64,000 nucleotides of DNA from Kushneria pakistanensis (GTDB lineage: Bacteria; Pseudomonadota; Gammaproteobacteria; Pseudomonadales; Halomonadaceae). This document shows, in pieces, positions 16,295 to 25,116 of this stretch. The translations under genes were made by a program, and so were the position numbers. The notes under the pieces were generated by a model, which saw nothing but the letters and a program-made list of their open reading frames with translations, had not been told where the DNA came from and did no database searches. Location: NCBI RefSeq assembly GCF_014652795.1, contig NZ_BMZM01000002.1, positions 808,025 through 872,024 of the forward strand. Reading direction: 5' to 3'. Position 1 is the stretch's first letter. Every line of letters begins with the position of its first letter.

Positions 16295-17194
16295 TCAGCC
16301 CTGTGTCACCTGTCGCTGCGCCCGCAGGGTATCCACGGTATAGATCGCAAGGCCGGCCCAGATGCAGGCAAAGGTGATCAGGTTGGCTTGGTTGAAGGTT
16401 TCACCAAATACGAACACGCCGGTGAGCAGGTGCAGGGTGGGGGTCAGGTACTGGATCAGCCCCAGCGTGCCGAGCTTGAGCCGCCGCGCCCCCATGGTAA
16501 AGAGCACCAGCGGCAGTATGGTGATCAGACCACATCCGACCAGCAGCGCATCCGTGAATACGCTGCCCTGCAGAAAAACCGCCTGCTGCTGCATGTACAG
16601 GCTACCGAGCCAGAGCAGGGCAAACGGCAGCAGCAGCATGGTTTCAATATAAAGCCCGGTGATGCTGTCGACGGCGATGCGCTTTCGGATCGCGCCGTAA
16701 ACGCCGAAGGTACCGGCAAGAATCAGTGACACCCAGGGCACCCGCCCAAAGCCCACCACCATGATCAGCACGCCGGCGGCAGCCAAAAGCACCGCCGCGA
16801 TCTGCAGCGGGCGCAGCCGTTCGCGGAAAAAGATCAACCCCAACACCACGTTGAGCAGCGGGTTGATGTAGTAGCCAAGGCTTGCCTGCAGCACGTGATG
16901 GCTTGAGACCGCCCAGATAAACACGCCCCAGTTGCAGCTGATCAGAAGCGCCGAGGCCATGAGGGTGAGCAGCAGACGGCGCTGACGCACAACGGCCATG
17001 ACCCTTTCATGACGACGGGTGATCAAGACAAACAGCGTCAGCAGGACCGCCGCCCACACCATGCGCTGGGTCAGAATCTCCCAGGGAGAGACTGCCGGGC
17101 CGATCAGATGAAAATAGAGCGGCAGCACGCCCCACATCGAAAAACAGCCCAGGGCGGCCAGAAGCCCTGCGGTGTGTTCACGCTTGTCCATCAT
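16295..17194 (-). CDS. rarD: RarD, EamA-family permease
   Basis: An inner-membrane drug/metabolite transporter of 299 aa with ten predicted helices in two EamA repeats. The conserved first helix (GLLAALGCFSMWGVLPLYFHLIG) and ISCNWGVFIWAV, LGYYINPLLNVVLGLIFFRERL match RarD, the 'chloramphenicol-sensitive protein' family. The substrate is unknown. It is divergent from arsR, sharing the region 17195-17297. Confidence 0.88.
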   Translation of the reverse strand: MMDKREHTAGLLAALGCFSMWGVLPLYFHLIGPAVSPWEILTQRMVWAAVLLTLFVLITRRHERVMAVVRQRRLLLTLMASALLISCNWGVFIWAVSSHHVLQASLGYYINPLLNVVLGLIFFRERLRPLQIAAVLLAAAGVLIMVVGFGRVPWVSLILAGTFGVYGAIRKRIAVDSITGLYIETMLLLPFALLWLGSLYMQQQAVFLQGSVFTDALLVGCGLITILPLVLFTMGARRLKLGTLGLIQYLTPTLHLLTGVFVFGETFNQANLITFACIWAGLAIYTVDTLRAQRQVTQG

Positions 17195-17261
17195 CGCCTC
17201 GGCCCTTCAGATAAAAGACAGCATCATACGCGCGATAGCGTGTTGCGGCGACGAGCAACGC

Positions 17262-17304
17262 TTGACCTGGTTTTGTCATGTCCATATTTTTGGACGTATG
17301 GACA
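17262..17304 (+). promoter_or_regulatory. ars operon promoter and ArsR operator
   Basis: TTGACC (17262-17267), a 17-base spacer and TATTTT (17285-17290) form a sigma-70 promoter. A perfect dyad, TGTCCATA at 17279-17286 and TATGGACA at 17297-17304, covers the -10 and the arsR start codon, as expected for an autorepressor. The predicted transcription start coincides with the ATG at 17298. Confidence 0.7.
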
Positions 17305-17651
17305 ATACAACGACTATCGAACTCTTTGCTGCGCTGGCCCAGAGCACCCGCCTGGACGCCTTTCGCCTGCTGGTGCGCCACGAGCCCGAGGGGCTGGCGG
17401 CCGGTGAGCTGGCACGTCAGCTGGATGTACCGCACAACACGCTGTCGGCGCATCTGAACGTACTGTCGCGGGCAGGCCTTGTGGTCTCGCAGCGCCAGAG
17501 CCGCTCAATCATCTACCGCGCCAGCCTTGCGCAGATGCAGGCCACGCTGGCCTTTCTGGTGCGTGACTGCTGTGCCGGGCATCCCGAACTCTGCGTGCCG
17601 CTGCTGGAAACCCTGCAACCCTGTTGTCTGGATGAGGAGAAAACGCCATGA
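17298..17651 (+). CDS. arsR: ArsR, arsenic-responsive transcriptional repressor
   Basis: A 117-aa winged-helix repressor of the ArsR/SmtB family. The recognition region is GELARQLDVPHNTLSAHLNVLSRAGLV, and a C-terminal cysteine cluster RDCCAGHPELC probably binds As(III), relieving repression. The frame is open upstream to 17172 but the family domain begins right at ATG 17298, which sits inside the operator and has no usable ribosome site, suggesting a leaderless message. The stop overlaps arsC by four bases (ATGA). Confidence 0.9.
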   Translation: MDNTTTIELFAALAQSTRLDAFRLLVRHEPEGLAAGELARQLDVPHNTLSAHLNVLSRAGLVVSQRQSRSIIYRASLAQMQATLAFLVRDCCAGHPELCVPLLETLQPCCLDEEKTP

Positions 17652-18061
17652 CCGTCGTGATCTATCACAACCCCGCCTGCGGCACCTCGCGCAACGTGCT
17701 TGAAATGGTGCGTCAGTCCGGCGAGACGCCGGAGGCGATCGAGTACCTGGAGACGCCGCCCACCCGGGAGCGGCTGGTGGAGCTATTGGCGGCAATGGCC
17801 ATCACACCCCGCGAACTGCTGCGCCGCAAGGAGCCGCTTTGCGCCGAACTGGGGCTTGAATGCGAGACGACCAGCGATGACCAGTTGATCGACGCCATGG
17901 CGTCCCACCCGATTCTAATCAACCGGCCGATTGTGGTCACCGATCGCGGTGCACGCCTGTGTCGGCCCTCGGAACAGGTGCTGGCCCTGCTGGACAGGCC
18001 CGTGAGCGAGTTCACGAAAGAGGATGGGGAAGTGGTACGACCGGGAGTGTCTGACGCATGA
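17648..18061 (+). CDS. arsC: ArsC, glutaredoxin-dependent arsenate reductase
   Basis: This enzyme reduces arsenate to arsenite for export. The 137-aa protein has the catalytic cysteine C11 in NPACGTSRN, the E. coli R773-type ArsC signature, and [20 protein letters not shown] carrying the conserved arginines. Length is normal (about 140 aa). It overlaps arsR by four bases and arsH by four bases, so the operon is translationally coupled. Confidence 0.93.
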   Translation: MTVVIYHNPACGTSRNVLEMVRQSGETPEAIEYLETPPTRERLVELLAAMAITPRELLRRKEPLCAELGLECETTSDDQLIDAMASHPILINRPIVVTDRGARLCRPSEQVLALLDRPVSEFTKEDGEVVRPGVSDA

Positions 18062-18777
18062 GTGACACGCTGCCCCATATTGATACCGATCAACTCGAGC
18101 CCATCGATGTCGAGGCGCTGATTCATCCGGATGACCCGCGCCATCCGCCGCGCATGCTGGTGTTGTACGGCTCGCTGCGTGAGCGTTCCTATTCCCGACT
18201 GGTGGCCGAAGAGGCCGGCAGGCTGCTGCGCTGGTTTGGCTGTGAGGTGAAAACCTTCAACCCCTCGGGGCTGCCGCTGCCCGATGACGCCGACGTCGAT
18301 CACCCGAAGGTCGCCGAGCTGCGCGAGCTGGCGCAGTGGTCAGAAGGCATGGTGTGGGTCAGTCCCGAGCGCCATGGCGCGATGACCGGCATCATGAAAA
18401 CCCAGATCGACTGGATTCCGCTCTCCCTGGGCGGCGTGCGTCCGACCCAGGGCAAGACGCTGGCGGTGATGGAGGTCTCCGGCGGCAGCCAGAGCTTCAA
18501 TGCGGTCAATCAGATGCGCATTCTGGGGCGCTGGATGCGGATGCTGACCATCCCCAATCAATCCTCGGTGCCGAAGGCCTTCAACGAATTCGATGACGAT
18601 GGACGCATGCGCGCCTCACCGCTGTATCACCGCATCGTCGATGTCTGCGAGGAGCTGGTGAAGTTTACCTGGCTGACGCGCGGGCGCGCCGGCTATCTCG
18701 TGGATCGCTACTCCGAGCGGGTCGAAAGCGCCGAAGAAGTATCGAAACGCGTTAATCAGCGCACCCACCGCGCGTGA
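18058..18777 (+). CDS. arsH: ArsH, NADPH-dependent FMN oxidoreductase
   Basis: A flavodoxin-fold protein of 239 aa. [22 protein letters not shown] binds FMN phosphate, and [21 protein letters not shown] and [24 protein letters not shown] are characteristic of ArsH. In other bacteria ArsH oxidises trivalent organoarsenicals or reduces quinones and gives organoarsenical resistance. It is coupled to arsC by ATGA and lies 20 bp before arsB. Confidence 0.93.
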   Translation: MSDTLPHIDTDQLEPIDVEALIHPDDPRHPPRMLVLYGSLRERSYSRLVAEEAGRLLRWFGCEVKTFNPSGLPLPDDADVDHPKVAELRELAQWSEGMVWVSPERHGAMTGIMKTQIDWIPLSLGGVRPTQGKTLAVMEVSGGSQSFNAVNQMRILGRWMRMLTIPNQSSVPKAFNEFDDDGRMRASPLYHRIVDVCEELVKFTWLTRGRAGYLVDRYSERVESAEEVSKRVNQRTHRA

Positions 18778-18797
18778 ATCAATAGGCGAGAGTCAAC

Positions 18798-20111
18798 ATG
18801 CTGGCACTGATTATTTTCGTGATCACCCTGGTGCTGGTGATCTGGCAGCCGCGGGGGCTGGGTATCGGTTGGAGCGCGCTGGGTGGCGCTGCCGTGGCGC
18901 TTGCCACCGGTGTGGTGGGGTGGGGCGATGTGGCTACCGTCTGGGACATCGTCTGGGACGCCACCTTCACCTTTGTGGCACTGATCATCATCTCGCTGAT
19001 CCTCGATGAGGCGGGCTTTTTCAACTGGGCGGCGCTGCATATCGCCCGCTGGGGCACCGGGCGCGGGCCGCTGCTTTTCATGTTGATCGTGATGCTGGGG
19101 GCAGTCATTGCCGCACTGTTTGCCAACGACGGCGCCGCACTTCTGCTGACACCGATCGTGCTGGCGATTCTGGTACGTCTGGAGTTCAGCGCTCGCGCAG
19201 CGCTGGCCTTTATCATCGCCACCGGTTTCGTCGCCGATACCACCAGCCTGCCGCTGGTGACCTCCAATCTGGTCAATATCGTTACCGCCAACTACTTCGG
19301 GATCGGCTTTAACGATTACGCCCGGGTCATGGTGCCGGTCAATCTGGTCTCGCTTATCGCCACGCTGGCCGTGCTGTGGCTCTATTTCCGCCGCGAAGTC
19401 CCAAGGCGCTACGATCGCGACAGGCTGGAGGCGCCCGCCAGTGCCCTTGTGGACGCTCGGGTCTTTCGCGCTGCCTTTCCGCTGCTGGCGGTGCTGCTCG
19501 TCGCGCTTTTTGTGACGGCCCGCTGGCAGGTGCCCTTTGCCTTCATCATGGGCACGGCCGCGCTGGTACTGATGGCGGTTGCGGGGCGCTGGGGCAGCGC
19601 CGGCACGCCCGTGATCTCGCTGAACAGGGTGGTCAAAAACGCGCCCTGGCAGATTGTGCTCTTTTCAGTGGGCATGTATCTGGTGGTGTATGGACTGGGC
19701 AATGCCGGGCTGACCGATATCGCCGCCGGCGCGCTGACCTGGCTTGCCGAGCAGGGCACGTTTATCGCCACCCTGGGCACCGGCGTGGCGCTGGCGGTGC
19801 TGGCCTCGGTCGTCAACAACCTGCCCTCGACTCTGATCGGGGCGCTGGCGATCGATCAGGCGCAGGTGCCGGCACTGACGCAGCAGCTCATGGCCTACTC
19901 AAGCGTGATCGGCAACGATCTGGGGCCCAAGTTCACCCCGATCGGCAGTCTGGCAACGCTTCTGTGGCTGCACGTGCTCGCCGGCAAGGGCCATCGCATC
20001 GGCTGGGGGCAGTACATGAAGGTGGGGCTTTTGATCACCCCACCGGTACTGCTGGCCACGCTGGTCGCGCTGGCAGTATGGGGGCCCCTGGCCATTCGGC
20101 TCGGCAGTTGA
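18798..20111 (+). CDS. arsB: ArsB, arsenite efflux permease
   Basis: A 437-aa inner-membrane arsenite/antimonite:proton antiporter of the ArsB/NhaD superfamily with about twelve helices. Family motifs include FALLIISLILDEAGFFNWAALHIAR-type helix 2-3 sequence, FANDGAALLLTPIVLAIL and NNLPSTLIGALAI. It ends the arsRCHB operon. No arsA ATPase or arsenite S-methyltransferase is nearby, so efflux is expected to be driven by the proton gradient. Confidence 0.93.
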   Translation: MLALIIFVITLVLVIWQPRGLGIGWSALGGAAVALATGVVGWGDVATVWDIVWDATFTFVALIIISLILDEAGFFNWAALHIARWGTGRGPLLFMLIVMLGAVIAALFANDGAALLLTPIVLAILVRLEFSARAALAFIIATGFVADTTSLPLVTSNLVNIVTANYFGIGFNDYARVMVPVNLVSLIATLAVLWLYFRREVPRRYDRDRLEAPASALVDARVFRAAFPLLAVLLVALFVTARWQVPFAFIMGTAALVLMAVAGRWGSAGTPVISLNRVVKNAPWQIVLFSVGMYLVVYGLGNAGLTDIAAGALTWLAEQGTFIATLGTGVALAVLASVVNNLPSTLIGALAIDQAQVPALTQQLMAYSSVIGNDLGPKFTPIGSLATLLWLHVLAGKGHRIGWGQYMKVGLLITPPVLLATLVALAVWGPLAIRLGS

Positions 20112-20291
20112 TCTCTTTGGGAGCGGCAACAGGATGTGCCCGAATGTTGTGGCATGGCGCATCTGCTCGAGTAGATGAGTATCAGATAAAGCTCAAGAGG
20201 AAGATGCGATATGCCGATGCTGGTTTCGTCCCCCATTTGAATCGCAGCCACCTGAAGACGTCGGCGGCACTGCCATGGCAGGAGTAACACC

Positions 20292-21623
20292 ATGTTTGGA
20301 ACCAGACCTTCTCGCCAGCGTGAGCCGCTGATAAACGCCATTCATCGTGCCATGGCCGTCATCGAGTTCGACCCGCAGGGCAATATCCTGTGCGCCAATC
20401 CGACCTTTTTCGAGGTCACCGGCTACCGCGCCGAAACCCTGATCGGTGAGCACCACAGCGTGCTGTGCCCGCAGGCTTACGTGGAAAGCGTCGAGTACGG
20501 CGCTTTCTGGGCACGTCTGCGTGACGGCGAGTTCAACAGCGGACGCTGCAAGCGGCTGCGTCAGGATGGTACGCCCTTGTGGCTGGAGGCGACCTATAAC
20601 CCGATTCGCAACCGGCGCGGGAAGGTGGTGCGCGTGATCAAGCTGGCCACCGATATCACGGCGCAGGTTCGCCAGGAGCAGGAGATGGAAAGCCGCCTGC
20701 GTGCCATCGACCGCTCGATGGCCGTCATCGAGTTCACCCCTGATGGCCATATCCTCACTGCCAATCAGAACTTTCTGGATACGGTGGGCTATCGGCTTGA
20801 GGAGATCGAGGGCGCGCATCACCGCATCTTCTGCGGTAAAACGCTGGCGGCAAGTCCCGAGTATCGGGCGTTCTGGGCACAGCTCAACGCCGGGGAGTTC
20901 ATGTCCGGCCAGTTCAGGCGCTTTGACCGTCAGGGGCGTACCCTGTGGCTGGAAGCCACCTATAACCCGATCTTTGATGACGAAGGCCGGCTCTACAAGG
21001 TCATCAAGTTTGCCAGCAATATTACCGAGCGGGTCGATCGGGAGACCGAGAGCCTGCGCATGGCCTGTCGCATTTCAGCGGATACGGAAAATACCGCCGG
21101 CGAGGGCAGCCGCATCATTGATGAAACCGTGCGCGAGATCCGCAGCATTGCCGATCGGGTCGAGGCCACCTCCAGACTGCTGGGGGAGCTGACAGATCAG
21201 GCAGCCGGCATTACGGCCATTGTTGAAACCATTGAGTCCATCGCCTCCCAGACCAACCTGCTGTCCCTGAACGCCGCCATTGAAGCGGCCCGCGCCGGCG
21301 AGCACGGGCGCGGTTTCTCGGTCGTGGCTCATGAGGTGCGCCAACTCGCACGCCGCACGGCCGAGGCCACCAGCGATATTTCCGGCACGATCGGTACGCT
21401 GCAGCAGCTCTCCCGCAATGCCACGACCAGCATGCATACCTGTCGCGAGAGCGTTGAAAAGGGCGTGGGCATGGCCGGTAATGCCGGTGAGGCGATCGTG
21501 CGCATCAGTGCCTGTACCAATGACATGGTGACGGCCGTGCGCAGCATGGCCTCCACCGTGGACATGAATGATGAGGCAGGTGTGGTGCATCAGCAGCTGG
21601 CGTATGAGGCACTGCCATCATGA
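20292..21623 (+). CDS. Soluble PAS-PAS chemoreceptor, BdlA-like
   Basis: A 443-aa cytoplasmic methyl-accepting protein. Two tandem PAS domains (about 15-125 and 135-245) are followed by a chemoreceptor signalling helix bundle, with the kinase-contact hairpin in [21 protein letters not shown] (about residues 317-337). No transmembrane segment or HAMP is present. Domain order and size match Pseudomonas aeruginosa BdlA, which triggers biofilm dispersion; the role here is inferred. FRGXW-like repeats ([26 protein letters not shown]) show the PAS domains arose by duplication. AGGAG precedes the ATG. Confidence 0.85.
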   Translation: MFGTRPSRQREPLINAIHRAMAVIEFDPQGNILCANPTFFEVTGYRAETLIGEHHSVLCPQAYVESVEYGAFWARLRDGEFNSGRCKRLRQDGTPLWLEATYNPIRNRRGKVVRVIKLATDITAQVRQEQEMESRLRAIDRSMAVIEFTPDGHILTANQNFLDTVGYRLEEIEGAHHRIFCGKTLAASPEYRAFWAQLNAGEFMSGQFRRFDRQGRTLWLEATYNPIFDDEGRLYKVIKFASNITERVDRETESLRMACRISADTENTAGEGSRIIDETVREIRSIADRVEATSRLLGELTDQAAGITAIVETIESIASQTNLLSLNAAIEAARAGEHGRGFSVVAHEVRQLARRTAEATSDISGTIGTLQQLSRNATTSMHTCRESVEKGVGMAGNAGEAIVRISACTNDMVTAVRSMASTVDMNDEAGVVHQQLAYEALPS

Positions 21624-21826
21624 GCCCTGCCTGCCGGTATTTGCCGGGAAGTGTCTGACAGCCCGTCCGGCCATGTTGACACCGGCGACATCGCCAGGAT
21701 GTCAAAAGGGGCGGCTGAGGGCCTGATCAATTGTTTGAAATGGAAATATAAAAATTACTTTTTATTCCTTTTGAGAATTAAAAGACGTGGGTAATCTCTG
21801 CTGATGCCTTCTCAAGGAGATGCCCC

Positions 21827-22903
21827 ATGCCCGTGCTGTCCTTCCCGCGTTTCTGGTCATCCGTTGCATTGACGGCGTTGCTGCTGCCTGGCGCCGCTTA
21901 TGCTGAAAAAATCAGTCTGCTCAATGTCTCTTTTGATCCGACCCGCGAGCTTTACGCCGACTACAACCAGGCGTTCAGCCAGTGGTATGAAAAGCAGTCC
22001 GGTGACCAGGTCACCATTCAGCAGAGCCACGGCGGCTCGGGGCGTCAGGCGCGCTCGGTCATCGAGGGCAACCCGGCTGATATCGTCACACTGGCACTGG
22101 CCGCAGACATCGATGTGATTGCCGAAAGGGGCAGACTTCTGCCCACCGACTGGCAGCAGGCCTTTGCCGATGACAGCACCCCCTATACTTCCTCGATCGT
22201 CTTTCTGGTGCGCAAGGGCAATCCAAAGGGCATCCATGACTGGGATGACCTGACCCGGGACGGCGTCGAGGTGATCTCACCCAACCCGAAGACTTCGGGT
22301 GGGGCGCGCTGGAACTATCTGGCCGCCTGGACATGGGCACTCAAGCGCGAGCTGGGGGATCTGAATCGACTACATGACCCGGCGGCAAAAGAGGATGTGG
22401 CGAAGGCGCAAAAGGCGGCCGAAGCGTACGTGAAGGCGCTCTATCAACATGTGCCGGTGCTTGATACCGGCGCCCGCGGGGCCACCAACACGTTTGTCCA
22501 GCGTGGTCTGGGCGATGTGCTGCTGGCCTGGGAGAGCGAGGCGCTGCTGGCGATCAATGAGCTGGGCCGGGATGACTATGAGATTATTACCCCTTCAGTG
22601 AGCATTCTGACTCAGCCGCCGGTAGCGGTGGTGGCCGACAACGTCAGGAAAAAGGGCCCGGCGGCCGAAAAGGCTGCACATGCCTATCTGGAACACCTCT
22701 ACTCACCGCAGGCGCAGCAGCTGGTCGCACAGCACTACTACCGGCCGATCAATCCCGAGGGGGTCGATCCCGAGCTGCTCGAGCAGTTCCCGAAGATGGA
22801 TCTTTACAATATCAATGACGTTTTCGGCGGCTGGCGGGAGGCACAGCAGACCCACTTTGCCAACGGGGGCGTCTTTGATCGCCTCTCGGCGTCAGGACGG
22901 TAG
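21827..22903 (+). CDS. sbp: Periplasmic sulfate-binding protein
   Basis: The substrate-binding component of a sulfate/thiosulfate ABC importer, 358 aa. A Sec signal peptide of about 26 residues ends in AAYA/EKI. Family motifs LLNVSFDPTRELY, HGGSGRQARSVI and SPNPKTSGGARWNYLAAW are the sulfate-contacting segments. AAGGAGA precedes ATG 21827. No cysT/W/A permease genes are adjacent, so it must work with a transporter encoded elsewhere. Confidence 0.93.
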   Translation: MPVLSFPRFWSSVALTALLLPGAAYAEKISLLNVSFDPTRELYADYNQAFSQWYEKQSGDQVTIQQSHGGSGRQARSVIEGNPADIVTLALAADIDVIAERGRLLPTDWQQAFADDSTPYTSSIVFLVRKGNPKGIHDWDDLTRDGVEVISPNPKTSGGARWNYLAAWTWALKRELGDLNRLHDPAAKEDVAKAQKAAEAYVKALYQHVPVLDTGARGATNTFVQRGLGDVLLAWESEALLAINELGRDDYEIITPSVSILTQPPVAVVADNVRKKGPAAEKAAHAYLEHLYSPQAQQLVAQHYYRPINPEGVDPELLEQFPKMDLYNINDVFGGWREAQQTHFANGGVFDRLSASGR

Positions 22904-23022
22904 TGACCGTTCACCGGCGATCATAAACATGACCCGGCAACGGCCATGCCATGGCGGTCGCCGGGATGCCGGTCACCCATTATGCTGATGCCCATGGCTG
23001 ACCCCTTGTTCAGGAGACCGCC

Positions 23023-23241
23023 TTGCCCAGTATCGATATCACTCTCAACCTCAGCGCCGAGCAGTGCCGCGCCCATTACGCCGGCGCGGCCGACAGCATC
23101 CGTACCCGTACGCTCGATGGCCGCAGCGTCCTGCTGCCCTCGCGCGTGTTGCACCACATCATCGGGCGTGATGGCGTGCATGGCACCTGGCGGGTCACCT
23201 TTGACGACAACGGGCGGTTCGTTTCGATTCGCCCGCTTTGA
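23023..23241 (+). CDS. DUF2835 family protein
   Basis: A 72-aa soluble protein of the DUF2835 family, with the pattern ALxxLPSRVLHHIIGRDGVHGTWRVTFDxxGRFVSIRPL. The family is of unknown function and common in gammaproteobacteria. Translation appears to begin at TTG 23023, since AGGAGA lies just upstream and no in-frame ATG exists before the conserved region. Confidence 0.75.
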   Translation: MPSIDITLNLSAEQCRAHYAGAADSIRTRTLDGRSVLLPSRVLHHIIGRDGVHGTWRVTFDDNGRFVSIRPL

Positions 23242-23366
23242 CACTGCTATTGCCGTGTTCGGCTCCTGAAAGCTCCCCTCCTGGCACATAAAGCCGCTGA
23301 CGGCGCCGCCGATATCATGTCACCCGGCGCCATGGTGATCATGGCGCGACCTGTTTCGAGGCGCCC

Positions 23367-23822
23367 ATGTCGTCACTTCTCTCATCTATTGTTCTGCATC
23401 GGACCCTGCTTTTCACGGCTTTGCTGATCCTGTCGAGCCTGGCGCTTGCCGGGAGTGTCCAGTTTCAGTCAACGATGACCGTGCGGCCGGGGTGCTCTGT
23501 GATGGAGCGCCCGGCCGGGGATCCGGGGATGGGGTATCTCTGCAGTCCCAATGTGGGAGACTTTCGCCTGACGCTGGATGGCGGGCGCAATGGTGACGGC
23601 GTACAGCGCTATCTGTCGGATGGTCAGACACGTATTCCTTATCGACTACAGGTGTTCACCGGGCAGGGAGAGCGCCTTCGCGCCAATCGGGTGCTCTCCA
23701 TCAGCCTGCCTGAGGGCGTGTCGTCCCTGATGCTGCAGGCCTTTAACACGCCGGTGGCAGACATGCCGCCGGCCGAAGTTGGCTCGCCCAGTGATACGGT
23801 ATTGGCCACCTTCGAGTATTAG
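23367..23822 (+). CDS. Spore-coat-U domain pilin-like protein (Csu-type, first gene)
   Basis: A secreted 151-aa protein with a signal peptide of about 28 residues (cut near LALA/GS) and one SCPU domain, the fold of Csu-type archaic chaperone-usher pilins. Cysteines in VRPGCSV and YLCSPN should form the conserved disulfide. The C-terminal beta strand (DTVLATFEY) is the donor-strand partner type. It precedes the pilin genes by 150 bp across an AT-rich region that may hold a separate promoter, so it may be a minor subunit or separately controlled. Confidence 0.75.
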   Translation: MSSLLSSIVLHRTLLFTALLILSSLALAGSVQFQSTMTVRPGCSVMERPAGDPGMGYLCSPNVGDFRLTLDGGRNGDGVQRYLSDGQTRIPYRLQVFTGQGERLRANRVLSISLPEGVSSLMLQAFNTPVADMPPAEVGSPSDTVLATFEY

Positions 23823-23971
23823 TCCTGCTAATCCTTTATGCTTTGAAATGTATGAGATTGGTTAGATAAAGCTAATCTGTGTTAGTGACTTGATTAGGAA
23901 ACAGTGGTCATATTGCGTCGATTTAATACAGGGCCGGTTGCCACGTCGATTACCATCAGGAAATTGCCAGA
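23823..23971 (+). promoter_or_regulatory. AT-rich promoter region inside the pilus locus
   Basis: TTGAAA at 23843-23848 and GATAAA at 23865-23870 (16-base spacer) form a possible promoter. It is flanked by CTAATC at 23828 and 23872 and the complementary GATTAG at 23892, which may be a regulator's sites. The composition is markedly more AT-rich than the surrounding coding DNA. Confidence 0.45.
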
Positions 23972-24514
23972 ATGCGAATGTTATCTCCCATCAGCGCCGT
24001 CACGGGTGCACTCATGCTCTGCGCTGCGCTGTCCGCTCAGGCAGAGGTATCCGGGCAGATCGACGCCACGCTCAACGTGGAACCGGGCTGTCTGATCGAT
24101 AGCGCCGGCACTCCTGATGGCAGCGCCGGCTACAACTTCGGGACGCTGGACTTCGGCACCGTCTCCACCATCTGGACCAACCCCCTGCAGGCAACGCTGA
24201 GCAGTGGCGGTGGTCAACTGTCCGTGACCTGCAGCCCCGGCGTGGACACCTTTACGGTGACCATCAATGGCGGCACCAGCGGCAATGGCGCTACCCGCAA
24301 TCTCGTGTTCGCCGACAGCAATGTGCCCTATCAGGTATTCCGCGACGCCGGACAAAGTCTGCCCTACGAGATCAACCAGCCCGAGTCCTTTACGGTTGCC
24401 TCGGCCGGTGAGTCGATTGCAGTGCCGGTCTACGGTCTGGTCGCGCCCAATCCCGAAACGCCGGTAGCCGCCGGTACCTATGTCGATACGCTGACCCTGA
24501 CCTTCAACTTCTAG
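23972..24514 (+). CDS. Csu-type pilin, probable major subunit
   Basis: A 180-aa SCPU-domain protein with a signal peptide of about 24 residues (SAQA/EV). It has the family pattern ATLNVEPGCLID ... NFGTLDFGTVS ... LSVTCSPGVDTFTVTINGG ... GTYVDTLTLTFNF. The first strand and GTYxDTxTLTF end match CsuA/B of Acinetobacter, the main pilus rod subunit. It is the best major-subunit candidate in the operon because of the close match to the consensus and its own upstream promoter-like region. Confidence 0.85.
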   Translation: MRMLSPISAVTGALMLCAALSAQAEVSGQIDATLNVEPGCLIDSAGTPDGSAGYNFGTLDFGTVSTIWTNPLQATLSSGGGQLSVTCSPGVDTFTVTINGGTSGNGATRNLVFADSNVPYQVFRDAGQSLPYEINQPESFTVASAGESIAVPVYGLVAPNPETPVAAGTYVDTLTLTFNF

Positions 24515-24576
24515 ACATCGTCCGGCTCGCCCGTAGGGCGCCTCGCCATTCGGTCCATTGGTGATCGGGAGCGATC

Positions 24577-25098
24577 ATGCGCAAGTGTCGAGCGTGGTGT
24601 CTGATCGGGCTGTGCCTGATGTTATGGCATGCGCAGGAGAGCCCCGCTGCTGCTCAGGACAATTTCGAGGTCAGCGCCACGGTCATGCCCGGCTGTCTGG
24701 TGCAGGGCGGCAGCGCCCGGGGCAGTCGGTGGGGCGTGCTTGATTTCGGCACTCACAGTGCCCTGAGCAGCCCGGTCGTCACCACTGCGCTGCTCCCTTC
24801 CGACACCATTCGCCTGCAGTGCACCAAAGGACTGACGCTGTCGATGTCCATCAATCAGGGGCAGCACTACAGCGATGGCTTGCGACAATTACAAAACGCT
24901 GGCGGCGCCGCCGTGCCCTATCGCCTTTACAGCACCAGCGCTTTGAGCAACGAACTGTTGCCGGGGCAGGCGATGTCGCTTGCGGCGCCCAACGATGGGA
25001 CCGACCTGCAGCTACCCATTTATGGCCGGCTGCAGTTGCGCCCTGATGACCCCCCGGGCCGCTATACCGATCAGCTGATCGTGACGCTGTCCTGGTAG
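24577..25098 (+). CDS. Csu-type minor pilin (SCPU domain)
   Basis: A 173-aa secreted SCPU-domain protein with a signal peptide ending near PAAA/QD. It shows ATVMPGCLVQGG, LDFGTHSALSSP, IRLQCTKGLTLSMSINQG and the GRYTDQLIVTLSW end strand. Its position between the major pilin and the chaperone corresponds to CsuA or CsuB. It lies 62 bp after the previous gene and 18 bp before the chaperone. Confidence 0.82.
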   Translation: MRKCRAWCLIGLCLMLWHAQESPAAAQDNFEVSATVMPGCLVQGGSARGSRWGVLDFGTHSALSSPVVTTALLPSDTIRLQCTKGLTLSMSINQGQHYSDGLRQLQNAGGAAVPYRLYSTSALSNELLPGQAMSLAAPNDGTDLQLPIYGRLQLRPDDPPGRYTDQLIVTLSW

Positions 25099-25116
25099 TC
25101 ACCGAGGAGAGGTAAC

